Shown here: positions 43,504-53,280 of the stretch, piece by piece
Layout: every line of letters starts with the position of its first letter
Numbering within the stretch: the first letter of the stretch is position 1
DNA from: Alkalihalobacterium chitinilyticum
Lineage (GTDB): Bacteria; Bacillota; Bacilli; Bacillales; Bacillaceae_F
DNA length: 64,000 nt
Direction: 5' to 3'
NCBI RefSeq assembly: GCF_029028005.1
Contig: NZ_JAOTPO010000004.1
Location: 1-64,000 of the forward strand
Position numbers and translations under genes: made by a program
Notes under the pieces: generated by a model
Database searches by the model: none
What the model was told of the DNA's origin: nothing
Seen by the model: only the letters and a program-made list of their open reading frames with translations

Positions 43504-44664
43504 TTATTCAGAAATAACAGGTAATTGTACTGTAAACGTCGTACCCTCATTTAATTTGCTTTTAACGTTTACCTTTCCGTTATGGTTTTCAATAATCGTA
43601 TAAGTAACCATCAGCCCAATTCCTGTACCCGCTTCTTTTGTTGTATAAAACGGTTCACCTATTCGACTTAACTGTTCTTCTGTCATGCCTACACCTTTAT
43701 CTTCGATGGAGACATTCAAATACTCTTTTTCTTTTTCTATTTTAATTAAGATACTACCACCATCAGGCATAACCTCAATAGAATTTTTTATTAGATTAAT
43801 AAACACTTGTTTAAGCTGAGAACTTACTCCTAGTACGACTGCTTCTTCGGTTTCAAATACAGTAGAGATGGAAATCGACTGCTTAAAAGCTTCCGTATCT
43901 AGAAGCGCAACTATATCTTTTAAAAGAACAGGTAAATTAACTTTTGTAAAATCCGTAGTTACCGGTTTTGCAAGTGATAGAAACTCGGTAGAAATTAAAT
44001 CGATTCGTTCTAGTTCATCCTCCATAATATTAAGGAATACATCACTTGGGATCGTTCCGGAACGAAAGAGCTGCACAAATCCCTTTAATGACGTTAGCGG
44101 ATTTCTAATCTCATGAGCAATACCAGCCGCAAGTTGCCCCGCTACATTCATTTTTTCGGCTTGGATCATCATTTGTTCCGTTTGTTTTCTTACTGAAATA
44201 TCCCGACAAACCGATAATATGTACTTTTCACCCTCACCATCAAACATGTGCGCCTTAATTTCAACAGGAATTTGTTGTCCATCTTTACAAATATGAGTCG
44301 TTTCAAAAATATAAGTTTCATTTTGAAACGTAGCATCAATCATTTGAAGGATCTCATCTTCGTCATGAATATCAATATCAACAGGAGACATTTTAAGTAT
44401 TTCTTCACGAGTGTAGCCTAACCTACTATAACCCACTTGATTTACGTTAATAAAATTTCCGGCTCTACCATCCTTGTAGATTTTATTATAATAGATCCCA
44501 TCCGAAACATTATTAAATAACTGGTCAAATGCTTTTTCACTATCATTAAAATTCTGAGCCAGTTGCTTATAAGCATTGAGTTCTAACTTTAAATGTTCAA
44601 TCTCTTGGTGTAACCGGTCAATTTCACTTTTTTCTTTAACAATATTCAAGCTTTTCGTATTCAA
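43504..44664 (-). CDS. PAS-domain histidine kinase of the sporulation-kinase type
   Basis: Encodes 386 residues from the TTG at 44664 behind GGGGTGAG; the longer frame to 44706 has no site. A coiled-coil N-terminus is followed by a PAS domain (about 45-160, NVNQVGYSRLGYTREEIL), a HisKA domain with AAGIAHEIRNPLTSLKGF (phosphorylated His) and a HATPase_c domain with IKNSIEVMP, IEDKGVGMTEEQ and GTGIGLMVT. No membrane helix, as in KinA-like phosphorelay kinases. No response regulator is adjacent, which also fits a Spo0F-directed kinase. A decayed relative lies at 14.9 kb. Confidence 0.88.
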   Translation of the reverse strand: MNTKSLNIVKEKSEIDRLHQEIEHLKLELNAYKQLAQNFNDSEKAFDQLFNNVSDGIYYNKIYKDGRAGNFINVNQVGYSRLGYTREEILKMSPVDIDIHDEDEILQMIDATFQNETYIFETTHICKDGQQIPVEIKAHMFDGEGEKYILSVCRDISVRKQTEQMMIQAEKMNVAGQLAAGIAHEIRNPLTSLKGFVQLFRSGTIPSDVFLNIMEDELERIDLISTEFLSLAKPVTTDFTKVNLPVLLKDIVALLDTEAFKQSISISTVFETEEAVVLGVSSQLKQVFINLIKNSIEVMPDGGSILIKIEKEKEYLNVSIEDKGVGMTEEQLSRIGEPFYTTKEAGTGIGLMVTYTIIENHNGKVNVKSKLNEGTTFTVQLPVISE

Positions 44665-44921
44665 GGTCTCACCCCAATCATGAGTAGATGTAAAAAATTT
44701 ACACATTCCATACTACCACTATAATATAACTTTAACATTTATGACACATGAATAAAGTGCTAATAAGAAAAAAATTATATTTTAATCTATTTATTGCAAT
44801 TGTAATATAAATGAAAAGTTTCTTTAATAGTCGGAGTACTGTGATGTGTTCTCTTTAATTGAACCTGTTTTTTCCTGGTTCGATCTAATCTATCGAGCTG
44901 TTTTCACTTATGAACTTACTT

Positions 44922-45300
44922 TTCCCTTATTTTGGGGATACTAGGTCGATTTTTCTTTTTATGAGCCCACATATCCCTTATTCTGGTAATACCGAGTCGC
45001 AAATTTCTTTTATGAGCCCGTTTATCCCTTATTCTGGTAATCTCGAGCCGCAAATTTCTTTTACGAGCCCATTTATCCCTTATTCTGGTAATCCCGAGCC
45101 GCAAATTTCTTTTACGAGCCCGTTTATCCCTTATTCTGGTAATCCCGAGCCGCAAATTTCTTTTACGAGCCCATTTATCCCTTATTCTGGTAATCCCGAG
45201 CCGCAAATTTCTTTTACGAGCCCACTTATCCCTTATACTGTGATTCCGGGGTCATATTTCTTTTTCTAACCCGCTTAATCCTTATTTTCGTAATTGCGGA
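44922..45300. repeat. 51-bp tandem repeat, eight copies (family A, second locus)
   Basis: TATCCCTTATTCTGGTAAT with variants recurs at 44973, 45024 and then every 51 bases, with a decayed copy at each end. Aligned to the 8.9-kb array it matches 31 of 51 positions without a gap, sharing CTGGTAAT and GCCCGTTT. It lies between the kinase and M50 genes, in the same orientation relative to both as at 8.9 kb. Confidence 0.93.
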
Positions 45301-45347
45301 CCAGTTTCCTTTTTATCGACCCCCGTGACACCAAACATAGCGCTCGT

Positions 45348-46544
45348 CTAGTAAACTACTTTTTTGACTTCCAATTGATTTAACGTTAGTTCGTCAACAA
45401 AATACCCTTCGAAATTCTTCCAGATGTCGTGGGCGGGTGATATACAAATGTTTTCTTTATTCTGCAAGAATTCGCTGTGGTCGGCGAGGCCAAATGCATG
45501 GTCGGCTTGCTTTAACAAGTATTTCCTCATCGGTGTATTTGGTTTCAATTCGCTCTTTAGGTTTTCATAAAGATTTAGAGCTTTTTGCTTCGTTTCTTCT
45601 TTCGTGTACATATATCTTAAAATATGAAAATAGATGCTCAACCCAAAGTCATTTGCTTTTATTTTCGCTAACCTCTCTTCATCTTCCTGTAAGTAATCGA
45701 CATAGTCGACGATCACCGAAGGCATTTGCTCGATACGCCCTGTTAAATATTCAATAATAAAATGATCGACAAGACCAAGCGTATAAATATGATTATCCCT
45801 TTCTTGTAACTTTTTCTCCAACTCATCTAACAAAACAGTTCTTAAATACTGGTTTTCGTTCCTAACCCGTTCATGTTCAGTTGAGAAAAGCGCATACTGA
45901 TAAAGCTGCATCGCAATAAAAAAACGATCGTTTTTAGCTAGCTTGTAGGCTGGAAAATCCCCTACTGCATATTCATTTTTGATGAAACTAGTTGCGAGTA
46001 AAAACAAGGTAATAATCGTTAAAGATATCATAACGGTAAATGTTGTTGATATAAGGGCTGCATTCGCAGCTGTAAAAAAGAGCAGTACAGAAAGGACCGT
46101 AACACCTGCCCAAAGCATGATCGAAGAAACGGGACCAGCAATAATTGCTCTGGCATACGCCCGCTGCGTTTGTTCTAAGTCAGCTTGATCCTTGATTGCT
46201 CGTATATCAGGAATAGCAATTCCACCAATCGCCGTTAATTTATTCGGACGAAATTTAACCTTCCAACGCCCATTTTCTTTAATAAAAAATAAAAACATAA
46301 CAATAACTGCTCGCACCTTTACACCATTTCTAGAAAAACTATAGGCATGACCAAACTCGTGAAAAGCGACGGCCATAAAATATGTACATGCAACGATTAA
46401 TAGATTCACATAAAAAGGGAATGCTCTATACTCAGATGGGAACTCGATGCTAGACAAGCTATAAGCAATTCCTCCGCCTGCAATGGCACCGATTAACATG
46501 TAGGCTATGAAAATTAAGTATTTTTTGATCAACTGCTTTTTCAT
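45348..46544 (-). CDS. M50-family membrane metalloprotease-like protein
   Basis: Encodes 398 residues with several membrane helices. The zinc motif HEFGH lies in the second helix (AVAFHEFGHAYSF). The family's second site is probably the Asp of GDFPAYKLAKND, after a further helix pair. The C-terminal 180 residues are soluble and helical (LYENLKSELK, KYLLKQADHAF), which is unlike standard site-2 proteases and suggests a substrate or partner domain. The target is unknown. Confidence 0.75.
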   Translation of the reverse strand: MKKQLIKKYLIFIAYMLIGAIAGGGIAYSLSSIEFPSEYRAFPFYVNLLIVACTYFMAVAFHEFGHAYSFSRNGVKVRAVIVMFLFFIKENGRWKVKFRPNKLTAIGGIAIPDIRAIKDQADLEQTQRAYARAIIAGPVSSIMLWAGVTVLSVLLFFTAANAALISTTFTVMISLTIITLFLLATSFIKNEYAVGDFPAYKLAKNDRFFIAMQLYQYALFSTEHERVRNENQYLRTVLLDELEKKLQERDNHIYTLGLVDHFIIEYLTGRIEQMPSVIVDYVDYLQEDEERLAKIKANDFGLSIYFHILRYMYTKEETKQKALNLYENLKSELKPNTPMRKYLLKQADHAFGLADHSEFLQNKENICISPAHDIWKNFEGYFVDELTLNQLEVKKVVY

Positions 46545-46693
46545 CTCATTCCCTCACTTATAATTTTAGATTTCACTTTCTGGTTTTCGCAGTGACGTTT
46601 ATCCTCACTTAATATACGTATAAAAAACGATAATAGTTTCAAAGAAAGATGTATTTTTATTTTATTATGCTATGCTCCATTTAATGTGAAACA

Positions 46694-46730
46694 CAAAAAA
46701 ACGGGCTTCGAAATAGAACATTGAAGCCCG
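46694..46730 (-). terminator. Terminator of the phaRC operon
   Basis: CGGGCTTC - 13 nt - GAAGCCCG with T7 on the minus strand. Confidence 0.85.
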
Positions 46731-46762
46731 GAGCTAAACAGCCTTATTATTAATTGGCTACG

Positions 46763-47776
46763 TTATAAGGGAGTAGACCTCTTCGTTAACCACTCTTTCA
46801 GAACACGAGGGATTTTCCCCGTCATGGCAATGGTCACATGACCGCCATTTATTTTCTCGAATGTTTGATCCTTACAAGTTAATAAACTCATGATCGTTTT
46901 TGTGTATTTTTCAGGAACGAGTTCGTCATGTGTTGTTGATATAACTAGTGTATTAGCTTTAATGTTGGCTATTCTTACTTTTTTTCCACCAATCACTAAT
47001 TCATCCTTTACTAATTGGTTCCCCAAGACCATCTGGATTAATTGTTTAAGCAAGGCTCCCGAAAATGCAATTTGATCATTAATCCAATGGTATAATAACT
47101 TCATTTTCAAATTCTTTGGTTTCTTTTTAAGAGACAATTTAGATTTAATCGTAAACGGGGTTGTTGCTAGGGTTATTGCGTTTTCAACAACTTTTGCCGG
47201 GATAGTACCATACTCATCAATGATTTCATCTAACTCAAATTCATTTCTCTGTAACGCATTATTCCAATCTTGAGGGATATTTAATTTACTAAAATCGATG
47301 GGTGTAGCAAAGATAATTAGGTTTTTTATCGGTGTTTCAGCTATTGTTGCATAAATGGCTGTAAGTGTCCCGCCTAAACAATAGCCAATTAAAGTAATTT
47401 CACGAGCATTCGAATGTAAAAGCGTCCGTTTTACCGCTCGATCCATATACTTAAGAATATAGTCGTCCAACGTTAAGTCCTTATCTTCGTATCCAGGTTC
47501 CCCGAAATCAAGTAGATAAACGTCATACCCTTCCTTTAGATAAGCTTCAATCATACTCATTCCAGGGTGTAAGTCAAGAATATATGATTTATTAACTAAT
47601 GAATAAACGAGTAACAATGGAGTTTTGTACTTTTTTTCTTTGGAAGGATAATACCATAATGCAGCCTTATTTAACCGCCAAATTAATTTTCTAGGTGTTT
47701 GTCCCACTTTTAAATCTAAAGATTCTTTATCAGTGGATTCGCATCTCAACCGACTTCTGCCATGCTTATTTTTCAC
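46763..47776 (-). CDS. phaC: Class IV poly(3-hydroxyalkanoate) synthase catalytic subunit
   Basis: Encodes 337 residues of an alpha/beta hydrolase with the PHA-synthase lipase-like box LIGYCLGG carrying the nucleophile Cys133, the Asp of STTHDELVP and the His of GGHVTIAM near the C-terminus. The length fits class III/IV enzymes. The GTG start lies one base after the stop of the upstream gene, whose last codons contain its ribosome binding site (GGAGGAGATG). It polymerises 3-hydroxyacyl-CoA on the PHA granule surface. Confidence 0.88.
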   Translation of the reverse strand: MKNKHGRSRLRCESTDKESLDLKVGQTPRKLIWRLNKAALWYYPSKEKKYKTPLLLVYSLVNKSYILDLHPGMSMIEAYLKEGYDVYLLDFGEPGYEDKDLTLDDYILKYMDRAVKRTLLHSNAREITLIGYCLGGTLTAIYATIAETPIKNLIIFATPIDFSKLNIPQDWNNALQRNEFELDEIIDEYGTIPAKVVENAITLATTPFTIKSKLSLKKKPKNLKMKLLYHWINDQIAFSGALLKQLIQMVLGNQLVKDELVIGGKKVRIANIKANTLVISTTHDELVPEKYTKTIMSLLTCKDQTFEKINGGHVTIAMTGKIPRVLKEWLTKRSTPL

Positions 47777-47777
47777 A

Positions 47778-48248
47778 TCATCTCCTCCGATCTATTAGGC
47801 GTTCAAGTAACTCTTTCGTTCCTAAGGAGTTATCAACTGATGTGTCAAACATATTTTGTGTCAACATATCCTTCCATTTTTTCTTCCTATCTTTATCGTA
47901 AGTTCTAAAATGTTCTTGGTAATGTTCTGGAGTATTTTTTTCTGCACCCAATTCTGCGTCTTTTAATTTCTCTTCTAAACTATCTATTTTTTCCTCTAGT
48001 TGTTTAACTAGCTGTGCAACATTCGCTACATCGTCTTTTGTTGGTGTATTTAAATGTAACGCTATAACATCGGCATACTCGCGAACTAACTTAATGAATT
48101 CATAATGTGATTTAGATCCTAATTTAATAACCTCAACCAATTTCGGGTCATTTAGTAGCTTATGAGCAATCCCACTAATCGTATCTTCAGATTTTTTAGT
48201 TTTCGACTTTAACGCTTGTAGTTGTTTTACTTTTTTCTTTTGAACCAA
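47778..48248 (-). CDS. phaR: PhaR-like subunit of PHA synthase
   Basis: Encodes 156 residues, translationally coupled to phaC. Helical, with a long coiled coil that includes DDVANVAQLVKQLEEKIDSL, a phrase found in Bacillus PhaR and phasin-like proteins. The start is set at a TTG behind AAGGAAG; a GTG three codons earlier lies too close. Class IV synthases need PhaR for activity. It is shorter than the B. megaterium PhaR, so a phasin-like role is possible. Confidence 0.7.
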   Translation of the reverse strand: MVQKKKVKQLQALKSKTKKSEDTISGIAHKLLNDPKLVEVIKLGSKSHYEFIKLVREYADVIALHLNTPTKDDVANVAQLVKQLEEKIDSLEEKLKDAELGAEKNTPEHYQEHFRTYDKDRKKKWKDMLTQNMFDTSVDNSLGTKELLERLIDRRR

Positions 48249-48500
48249 TCGTATCACTTCCTTATTTTCTAATACTAAAAAAGATACACTTATAACCTAT
48301 TCATTGCTTTCCCGATTGGTTTTCTACTTTGCCTACTTTTGACTATTTTTAGGCATAAAGACTCTGCTATTTATCCCTCAACAGCATGGCGAATGCCTAT
48401 TTATTAACAATAATTTTATAGAGCAGATATTTGTCCAAGCGGAGATCATTACTCAACATAAATTAATAAAGCAGACTAAAAAAAGAGAGGGTTAAGTTGT

Positions 48501-49853
48501 ATGGGGAAAATAAAAGATTGGCATCAGATAAAAGGACCAAGAGGCAGCTGGTTATCTGGAAACCTCAAAGAATTTCAAAAGGATCCATTACTTTTTCTAA
48601 CCCAGTTATCTAATGTCTATGGGGATGTGGCTAAATTTCGTTTTGGGCCCTTTCAGAAAGTCTATCATGTCTCAAATCCTGATTTAATTAAAGAAATTCT
48701 AGTTTCGAAACAAAAGAATTTTATAAAATCTAAAGACTTAAACGTACTAAAAGACGTTGTCGGCGAAGGCCTCCTTACGAGTGAAAAAGAGATGCATTTG
48801 AAACAAAGACGACTAATCCAACCAGCTTTTAAAAAAACTCATATTACTCAATACGCTCAGGACATGATAGACGTTACTGCTAATTATATTTCTGATTGGG
48901 AAGATGGCCGTGAATACCTCATGTCAAAAGAGATGATGAATGTAACACTCGGTATCATTACAAAGACCATGTTCAGCATGGACTTTAAGGAAGGTTCTGA
49001 AGCGATTGGGCAACCCATTGAAACGTATATGAAATTAGCTGTTAAAAGAATGAGAGCTATCGTCCGCTTACCGCTCTGGCTACCTACTAAAAACAATAAG
49101 TCTTATAAAAAATCAATCCATATACTGGAGCAAACTTTAACCAATATCATTGAAGACAGAAGAAAAAGCGATGAGAGAAACGAAGATTTACTGGGGATGT
49201 TAATGAAAGCACGTTCTGAAGTCGATGGCCTTAGGATGTCTAATCAGCAACTAATGGATGAACTGATGACGATTTTTTTAGCCGGACATGAAACGACTGC
49301 CAATGCACTGACTTGGACTCTGTTCCTAATTTCACAGCATCCTATAGTTATGAAAAAGTTAAATGAGGAAATTAACGAAGTAATTGGGGACCGGAACATT
49401 CAACCCGATGATTTTAGCAAGCTGACCTATACACAAAATGTGTTTTGGGAGTCACTTCGACTCTTTCCACCAGCCTATGTCATTGGGAGACAAGTAGATA
49501 GTGATGTGGAAATCGGTGATTATGTTTTCAAGAAAGGCGAAATGATCTTAATAAGCCCCTATGTCGTTCACCGTAGCCCACTCTATTTTGAGGATCCTAC
49601 TTCATTTATTCCTGAGAGATTTGAAAAAGACCTACTAAAAACATTGCCTTCATTTGCCTTCTTTCCATTTGGTGGCGGCCCGAGAGTCTGTATTGGTAAT
49701 CATTTTGCGGTCATGGAAGCCGTCCTTGTTTTAGTTTCTATTTTCCAGCGTTATCACTTAACACTTGCTCCCGATCATCACGACGTCAAACCTCAACCAC
49801 TCATAACACTGAGACCGAAACAAGGAATTAGAATGATTGTAACGAAAAAGTAA
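48501..49853 (+). CDS. Cytochrome P450
   Basis: Encodes 450 residues with every P450 hallmark: I-helix oxygen-binding AGHETTANAL, the ExxR of WESLRLFPP, PERF and the haem-binding loop FPFGGGPRVCIGN with Cys397 as the ligand. The N-terminus has no membrane anchor, so it is a soluble bacterial enzyme that needs separate redox partners, none of which are adjacent. The sequence looks like the fatty-acid or CYP4-like branch, but the substrate cannot be read off. AGAGAGGG precedes the start. Confidence 0.93.
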   Translation: MGKIKDWHQIKGPRGSWLSGNLKEFQKDPLLFLTQLSNVYGDVAKFRFGPFQKVYHVSNPDLIKEILVSKQKNFIKSKDLNVLKDVVGEGLLTSEKEMHLKQRRLIQPAFKKTHITQYAQDMIDVTANYISDWEDGREYLMSKEMMNVTLGIITKTMFSMDFKEGSEAIGQPIETYMKLAVKRMRAIVRLPLWLPTKNNKSYKKSIHILEQTLTNIIEDRRKSDERNEDLLGMLMKARSEVDGLRMSNQQLMDELMTIFLAGHETTANALTWTLFLISQHPIVMKKLNEEINEVIGDRNIQPDDFSKLTYTQNVFWESLRLFPPAYVIGRQVDSDVEIGDYVFKKGEMILISPYVVHRSPLYFEDPTSFIPERFEKDLLKTLPSFAFFPFGGGPRVCIGNHFAVMEAVLVLVSIFQRYHLTLAPDHHDVKPQPLITLRPKQGIRMIVTKK

Positions 49854-50099
49854 AAATGTTATAGGCAGATAGTAAGTTTTAATGAGAGATGGATCATTTC
49901 TCCAGCTCTCAGTTACATACGAGAAAAATATCGGTCACCCAAACTTTAAGTTCTTATATAATGCGACCAGAGTGAATAATCGGGGATAATATAGAATTGT
50001 GGTGAATGGTGATGAAATATACACATTGACTGTTCCTTTAGATTAGGAGTTTGTAGGATATTGATAGGATGTAGCTAGTGGTTTGCTAGCATCGCTCTA

Positions 50100-50492
50100 T
50101 TAATAAAATGATGTCTTCTCTTCCACTTCAATTTGCAACTTCCCGTCTTCATTTATTGACTGAATGGTAACAATCGCTTCTCCTGAATAACCTTGTTCAA
50201 TATAGCCAAATACCGTTTCTTGATGCAGTCTCCCCTCTTTATCCTGATACTGTAATTCCATCGAGGTTTCACTAAAATCTTCAGTTGGATTGACTTTCAA
50301 CTTATGTTTTTTGTTCGCTGGTATTGCAGGTATGTCTACGTTAGGAATGGTAGTATAGTAGGTTAGATACATCCCTGAAATTTCTGCGTTGGTTTCGTTG
50401 CGAATTTCAACCTTGAAGCCTCGATCGAACAACGATATGAAGTAATACCCAGCTACGAATCCTAGCAATATAAAAATGATCACTTTTTTCAT
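50100..50492 (-). CDS. Hypothetical membrane-anchored protein
   Basis: Encodes 130 residues with an N-terminal membrane helix (about 3-21, VIIFILLGFVAGYYFISLF) and an outside beta-sandwich-like domain (KVEIRNETNAEISGMYLTYY, EAIVTIQSINEDGKLQIEVE). GGTGGGAC lies before the ATG. Unrecognised. Confidence 0.6.
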   Translation of the reverse strand: MKKVIIFILLGFVAGYYFISLFDRGFKVEIRNETNAEISGMYLTYYTTIPNVDIPAIPANKKHKLKVNPTEDFSETSMELQYQDKEGRLHQETVFGYIEQGYSGEAIVTIQSINEDGKLQIEVEEKTSFY

Positions 50493-50644
50493 GACGAAGT
50501 CCCACCTTTTCTTTCTACTCTGTTTTTATAGTTTTAAAAGATTTGAAATTGTTCATAACTCCATTTAAGTTTAACAGAATTAACCAAAAAGGTTCTATTT
50601 TTGTAGCGGTCAGTATTCTCTTTCAAAATTGAATTTAATTAACT

Positions 50645-50682
50645 AAAAAGGCCTATGAGAAATTTATCCTCATAAGCCTTTT
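50645..50682 (-). terminator. Terminator of the methyltransferase/two-component operon
   Basis: AAAAGGC(C)TATGAG / CTCATA(A)GCCTTTT hairpin right behind the kinase stop. Confidence 0.8.
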
Positions 50683-51761
50683 CAATGAATAGTATGCTCC
50701 ACATAAAAAGTCATCCATCCTTCTTTGTACTCCACACCTATGGACCCTTTATGAAGTTCTACAATTCTTTTAGAAATTGCGAGTCCAAGTCCTGTACCTC
50801 GATTTTCACTTCTGGCCTTGTCTCCTGTGAAAAACCTCCCAAATAATTTGTTAACATCTTCTACCGGTGGCTGATCTACTCGGTTGGATACTTTAAAAAC
50901 GGCTTTGCTTCCTTTTGCTTCAAGACTTATACGTATATCGGACGGTTTTATACTATATTTTATGGCATTCATAAAAAGGTTTTCATAGACGCGAACAAAT
51001 TTTTCAATATCCAAAAGAACAGGAACGTGTTCATCTGTAATGTTTTTCTTTACACTTAAGTGCTCCCTTTCAAAAATGGGAATGTATTCTCCCACTATCT
51101 GTTCTAAAAGAGCAGTTACATCCACTTCCACTAAGTTTAACTTTACATCAAGGTCGGATAACCGAGTATATTCAAACAGTTCATCAATTAAAGTTTTTAA
51201 TCGAAGTGATTTTGAATATGTGGTCTCAACGTACTCATCAAACTGTTTTTTGCCTTCATATTGTCCCTTTTTTAACAAGTCCAAATATCCAATCATGGAA
51301 GTCAATGGAGTTCGTAAGTCATGTGAGACATTGGTTATCAGCTCATTTTTGGCAGCTTCCAAACGTCTTTCATGCTCAAATTTATTCTCCAGCTCTTTTG
51401 ACATGAAATTAATATTCTCGGCCAGTTGGGTCAATTCGTCTTTTCCCTCCGCTTTTATCGTTAAACCCAAGCTTCCATTTGCTATGTGGTTTACACTGTC
51501 TGATATTAGCTTCAGGTATGCTACTTTTTTTCGCACTAGTAATAAAAATGCAGCTATGAATGATAAAATTCCAGTTGTAAATGTAAAAAGGTTCATAAAA
51601 TTAAAATGAAGTACACTTTCCATATCAAAGTATCCACTATCATAAAGATACCTAAAGAGCAGGGCATTTAAGACCATTACACAGTACGAAACGAAAAAAC
51701 TAATGGCAATCGCACCAAGAAGCTTTATGATTAGCTTATTTCTAAGCTTATTTACCCTCAT
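50682..51761 (-). CDS. VanS-like sensor histidine kinase
   Basis: Encodes 359 residues: two membrane helices (about 12-34 and 52-73) that bracket only about 20 outside residues, a HAMP domain, HisKA with NVSHDLRTPLTSMIGYL (phosphorylated His) and HATPase_c with NAIKYS, GTGLGLAIS. The very short outside loop suggests sensing in the membrane, as in kinases that respond to envelope stress. Its ATG overlaps the regulator stop by four bases. It phosphorylates the adjacent response regulator. Confidence 0.88.
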   Translation of the reverse strand: MRVNKLRNKLIIKLLGAIAISFFVSYCVMVLNALLFRYLYDSGYFDMESVLHFNFMNLFTFTTGILSFIAAFLLLVRKKVAYLKLISDSVNHIANGSLGLTIKAEGKDELTQLAENINFMSKELENKFEHERRLEAAKNELITNVSHDLRTPLTSMIGYLDLLKKGQYEGKKQFDEYVETTYSKSLRLKTLIDELFEYTRLSDLDVKLNLVEVDVTALLEQIVGEYIPIFEREHLSVKKNITDEHVPVLLDIEKFVRVYENLFMNAIKYSIKPSDIRISLEAKGSKAVFKVSNRVDQPPVEDVNKLFGRFFTGDKARSENRGTGLGLAISKRIVELHKGSIGVEYKEGWMTFYVEHTIH

Positions 51762-52450
51762 ATTTTATACCCTACTCCCCAAACCGTTTTAATATAAATC
51801 GGATGCTTCGAGTCTTCCTCTAACTTATCTCGAATTTTTGTAATGTGTACCATCACAGTATTATCTGACTTAAAAAAGTCTTCTTTCCAAACGGCCTCAT
51901 AAATTTTCTCAATACTAAGGACAATTCCTTTGTTACGTGCAAGAATTTCCAATATGTCGAATTCTTTTGGAGTTAGTCTAATATCCTTTCCTCTTACCCA
52001 AACCTGGCGTGTGTCGGTATTGACCTTTAAATCCCCTATCTCAATAACAGTCTGATTGTTATTGTTATCGGTATCGCTATTGTATTTTTTAAATCTTCTT
52101 AATTGAGATTTCACCCTAGCGATTAATTCTAACGGATTAAATGGTTTGGATAAATAATCATCAGCCCCGGATGCAAGACCTTGAATTTTATCCATATCTT
52201 CAGACTTTGCCGAAAGCATAATGATCGGCATATTTCTTTCTTGTCTGATTTTCATACAAGCTTCGATACCATCCATTTTAGGCATCATAATATCTAAAAT
52301 AATTAGGTCAAAATCCTGCTTCTCCAACAGTTTTAGTGCTTCAATTGCATCTTCCGCTTGAATGGTTTGCATTCCCTCGTTTTCTAAATAGACCGAGATA
52401 AGATTTCTTATATCTTTCTCATCATCCACAATAAGAATTTTCGATTCCAT
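51758..52450 (-). CDS. OmpR/VanR-family response regulator
   Basis: Encodes 230 residues from ATG 52450 (GTGGAGG upstream). Receiver domain with DDE at the N-terminus, phosphorylated Asp in LIILDIMMPKMDG and the conserved Lys in DYLSKPFNP; C-terminal winged helix with RLTPKEFDILEILARNKG and TVMVHITKIRDKLE. It overlaps the methyltransferase gene by about 28 bases and is coupled to the kinase gene. It probably binds the direct repeats upstream of the operon. Confidence 0.9.
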   Translation of the reverse strand: MESKILIVDDEKDIRNLISVYLENEGMQTIQAEDAIEALKLLEKQDFDLIILDIMMPKMDGIEACMKIRQERNMPIIMLSAKSEDMDKIQGLASGADDYLSKPFNPLELIARVKSQLRRFKKYNSDTDNNNNQTVIEIGDLKVNTDTRQVWVRGKDIRLTPKEFDILEILARNKGIVLSIEKIYEAVWKEDFFKSDNTVMVHITKIRDKLEEDSKHPIYIKTVWGVGYKI

Positions 52451-53030
52451 AGTTTTCCTCCACATTTTTTTCTTTAATCGAACAGTTAAACACGTAAGCT
52501 GGTGGAACATTTCTCAGTTCTCTCTTTATTTCTATTTTGGTAAAAAACTGTTCAATCAATGCCTTTTTCATTTTAGTGTATTGGAAAGTAATAAATTGTC
52601 CATCCTTATCTAGGATTTTCGAAGTATTGAGTAAAATATTGTGTGAAACCTGTTCGGGCAAACTTGCAAAAGGAAGCCCTGAAATCACATAGTCTGCATA
52701 AGGCACTTTATATTTTTGAAGATACTGTTCAATTTTTTCAGCTGATCCATTTACGATGTATAAATTCTTTTCCATTTTAAATTTTTCTTTCAGTAATAAA
52801 TAAAATTCTTCATTGTTTTCCAGTAACATAATAATGGTATTAGGGTTTCTTTTCTTAAGCAATTTTTCAGTAAATACCCCTGTTCCTGGTCCATATTCAA
52901 CAATATATTTGGCATTATCGAAATTAATATGTTCAATCATTTTATCCCCAAGGAAACTTGAACTGGGTAAGATCGCACCCACTGTTTTCGGATTAACAAT
53001 ATATTGAAATAAGAAGGTTAGATGTTTCAT
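52422..53030 (-). CDS. SAM-dependent methyltransferase (PmtA/KsgA-like)
   Basis: Encodes 202 residues from ATG 53030 behind GGAGTGGTGG. Motif I is VEYGPGTGVFTEKLL; motif IV is VISGLPFASLP, like the SGLP loop of bacterial phospholipid N-methyltransferases more than the NxPY of rRNA dimethylases. Automatic annotation may call it rRNA adenine methyltransferase family. Being first in an operon with a VanRS-like pair, it may modify a phospholipid or other envelope component in response to antimicrobials. This is inference from context. Confidence 0.75.
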   Translation of the reverse strand: MKHLTFLFQYIVNPKTVGAILPSSSFLGDKMIEHINFDNAKYIVEYGPGTGVFTEKLLKKRNPNTIIMLLENNEEFYLLLKEKFKMEKNLYIVNGSAEKIEQYLQKYKVPYADYVISGLPFASLPEQVSHNILLNTSKILDKDGQFITFQYTKMKKALIEQFFTKIEIKRELRNVPPAYVFNCSIKEKNVEENYGIENSYCG

Positions 53031-53101
53031 CTTCCACCACTCCATTGGCTTGAATTTATACCCTACTTTAATAGCCAAACCTGAAGAAAAAGCAGTGAAA
53101 G

Positions 53102-53120
53102 TTCTTAAGAATTCTTAAAA
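53102..53120. promoter_or_regulatory. Candidate response-regulator box
   Basis: The minus strand reads TTAAGAATTCTTAAGAA, containing two direct TTAAGAA units 10 bases apart and a 14-bp palindrome (53105-53118), about 75 bases upstream of the methyltransferase start. Direct repeats near one-turn spacing are typical OmpR-family sites. Confidence 0.45.
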
Positions 53121-53280
53121 GTTTAATATTCTTTATATATCACGTCTACAGCAACTAGAGACCTTCAAATATCCATACAAATTTTTTTGCTTTTGAATTG
53201 ATTGCGGACCGATGTATTGAAAAAAGCTATCAAAAAAATTCATTTCTGAATCTATTCGATAGCACGTATATTTCTTAATC

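Noticed and set aside
44910-45269. 119-codon repeat protein
   Set aside because: Same reasoning as for the 8.9-kb array: repeat DNA with open frames and no translation signals.
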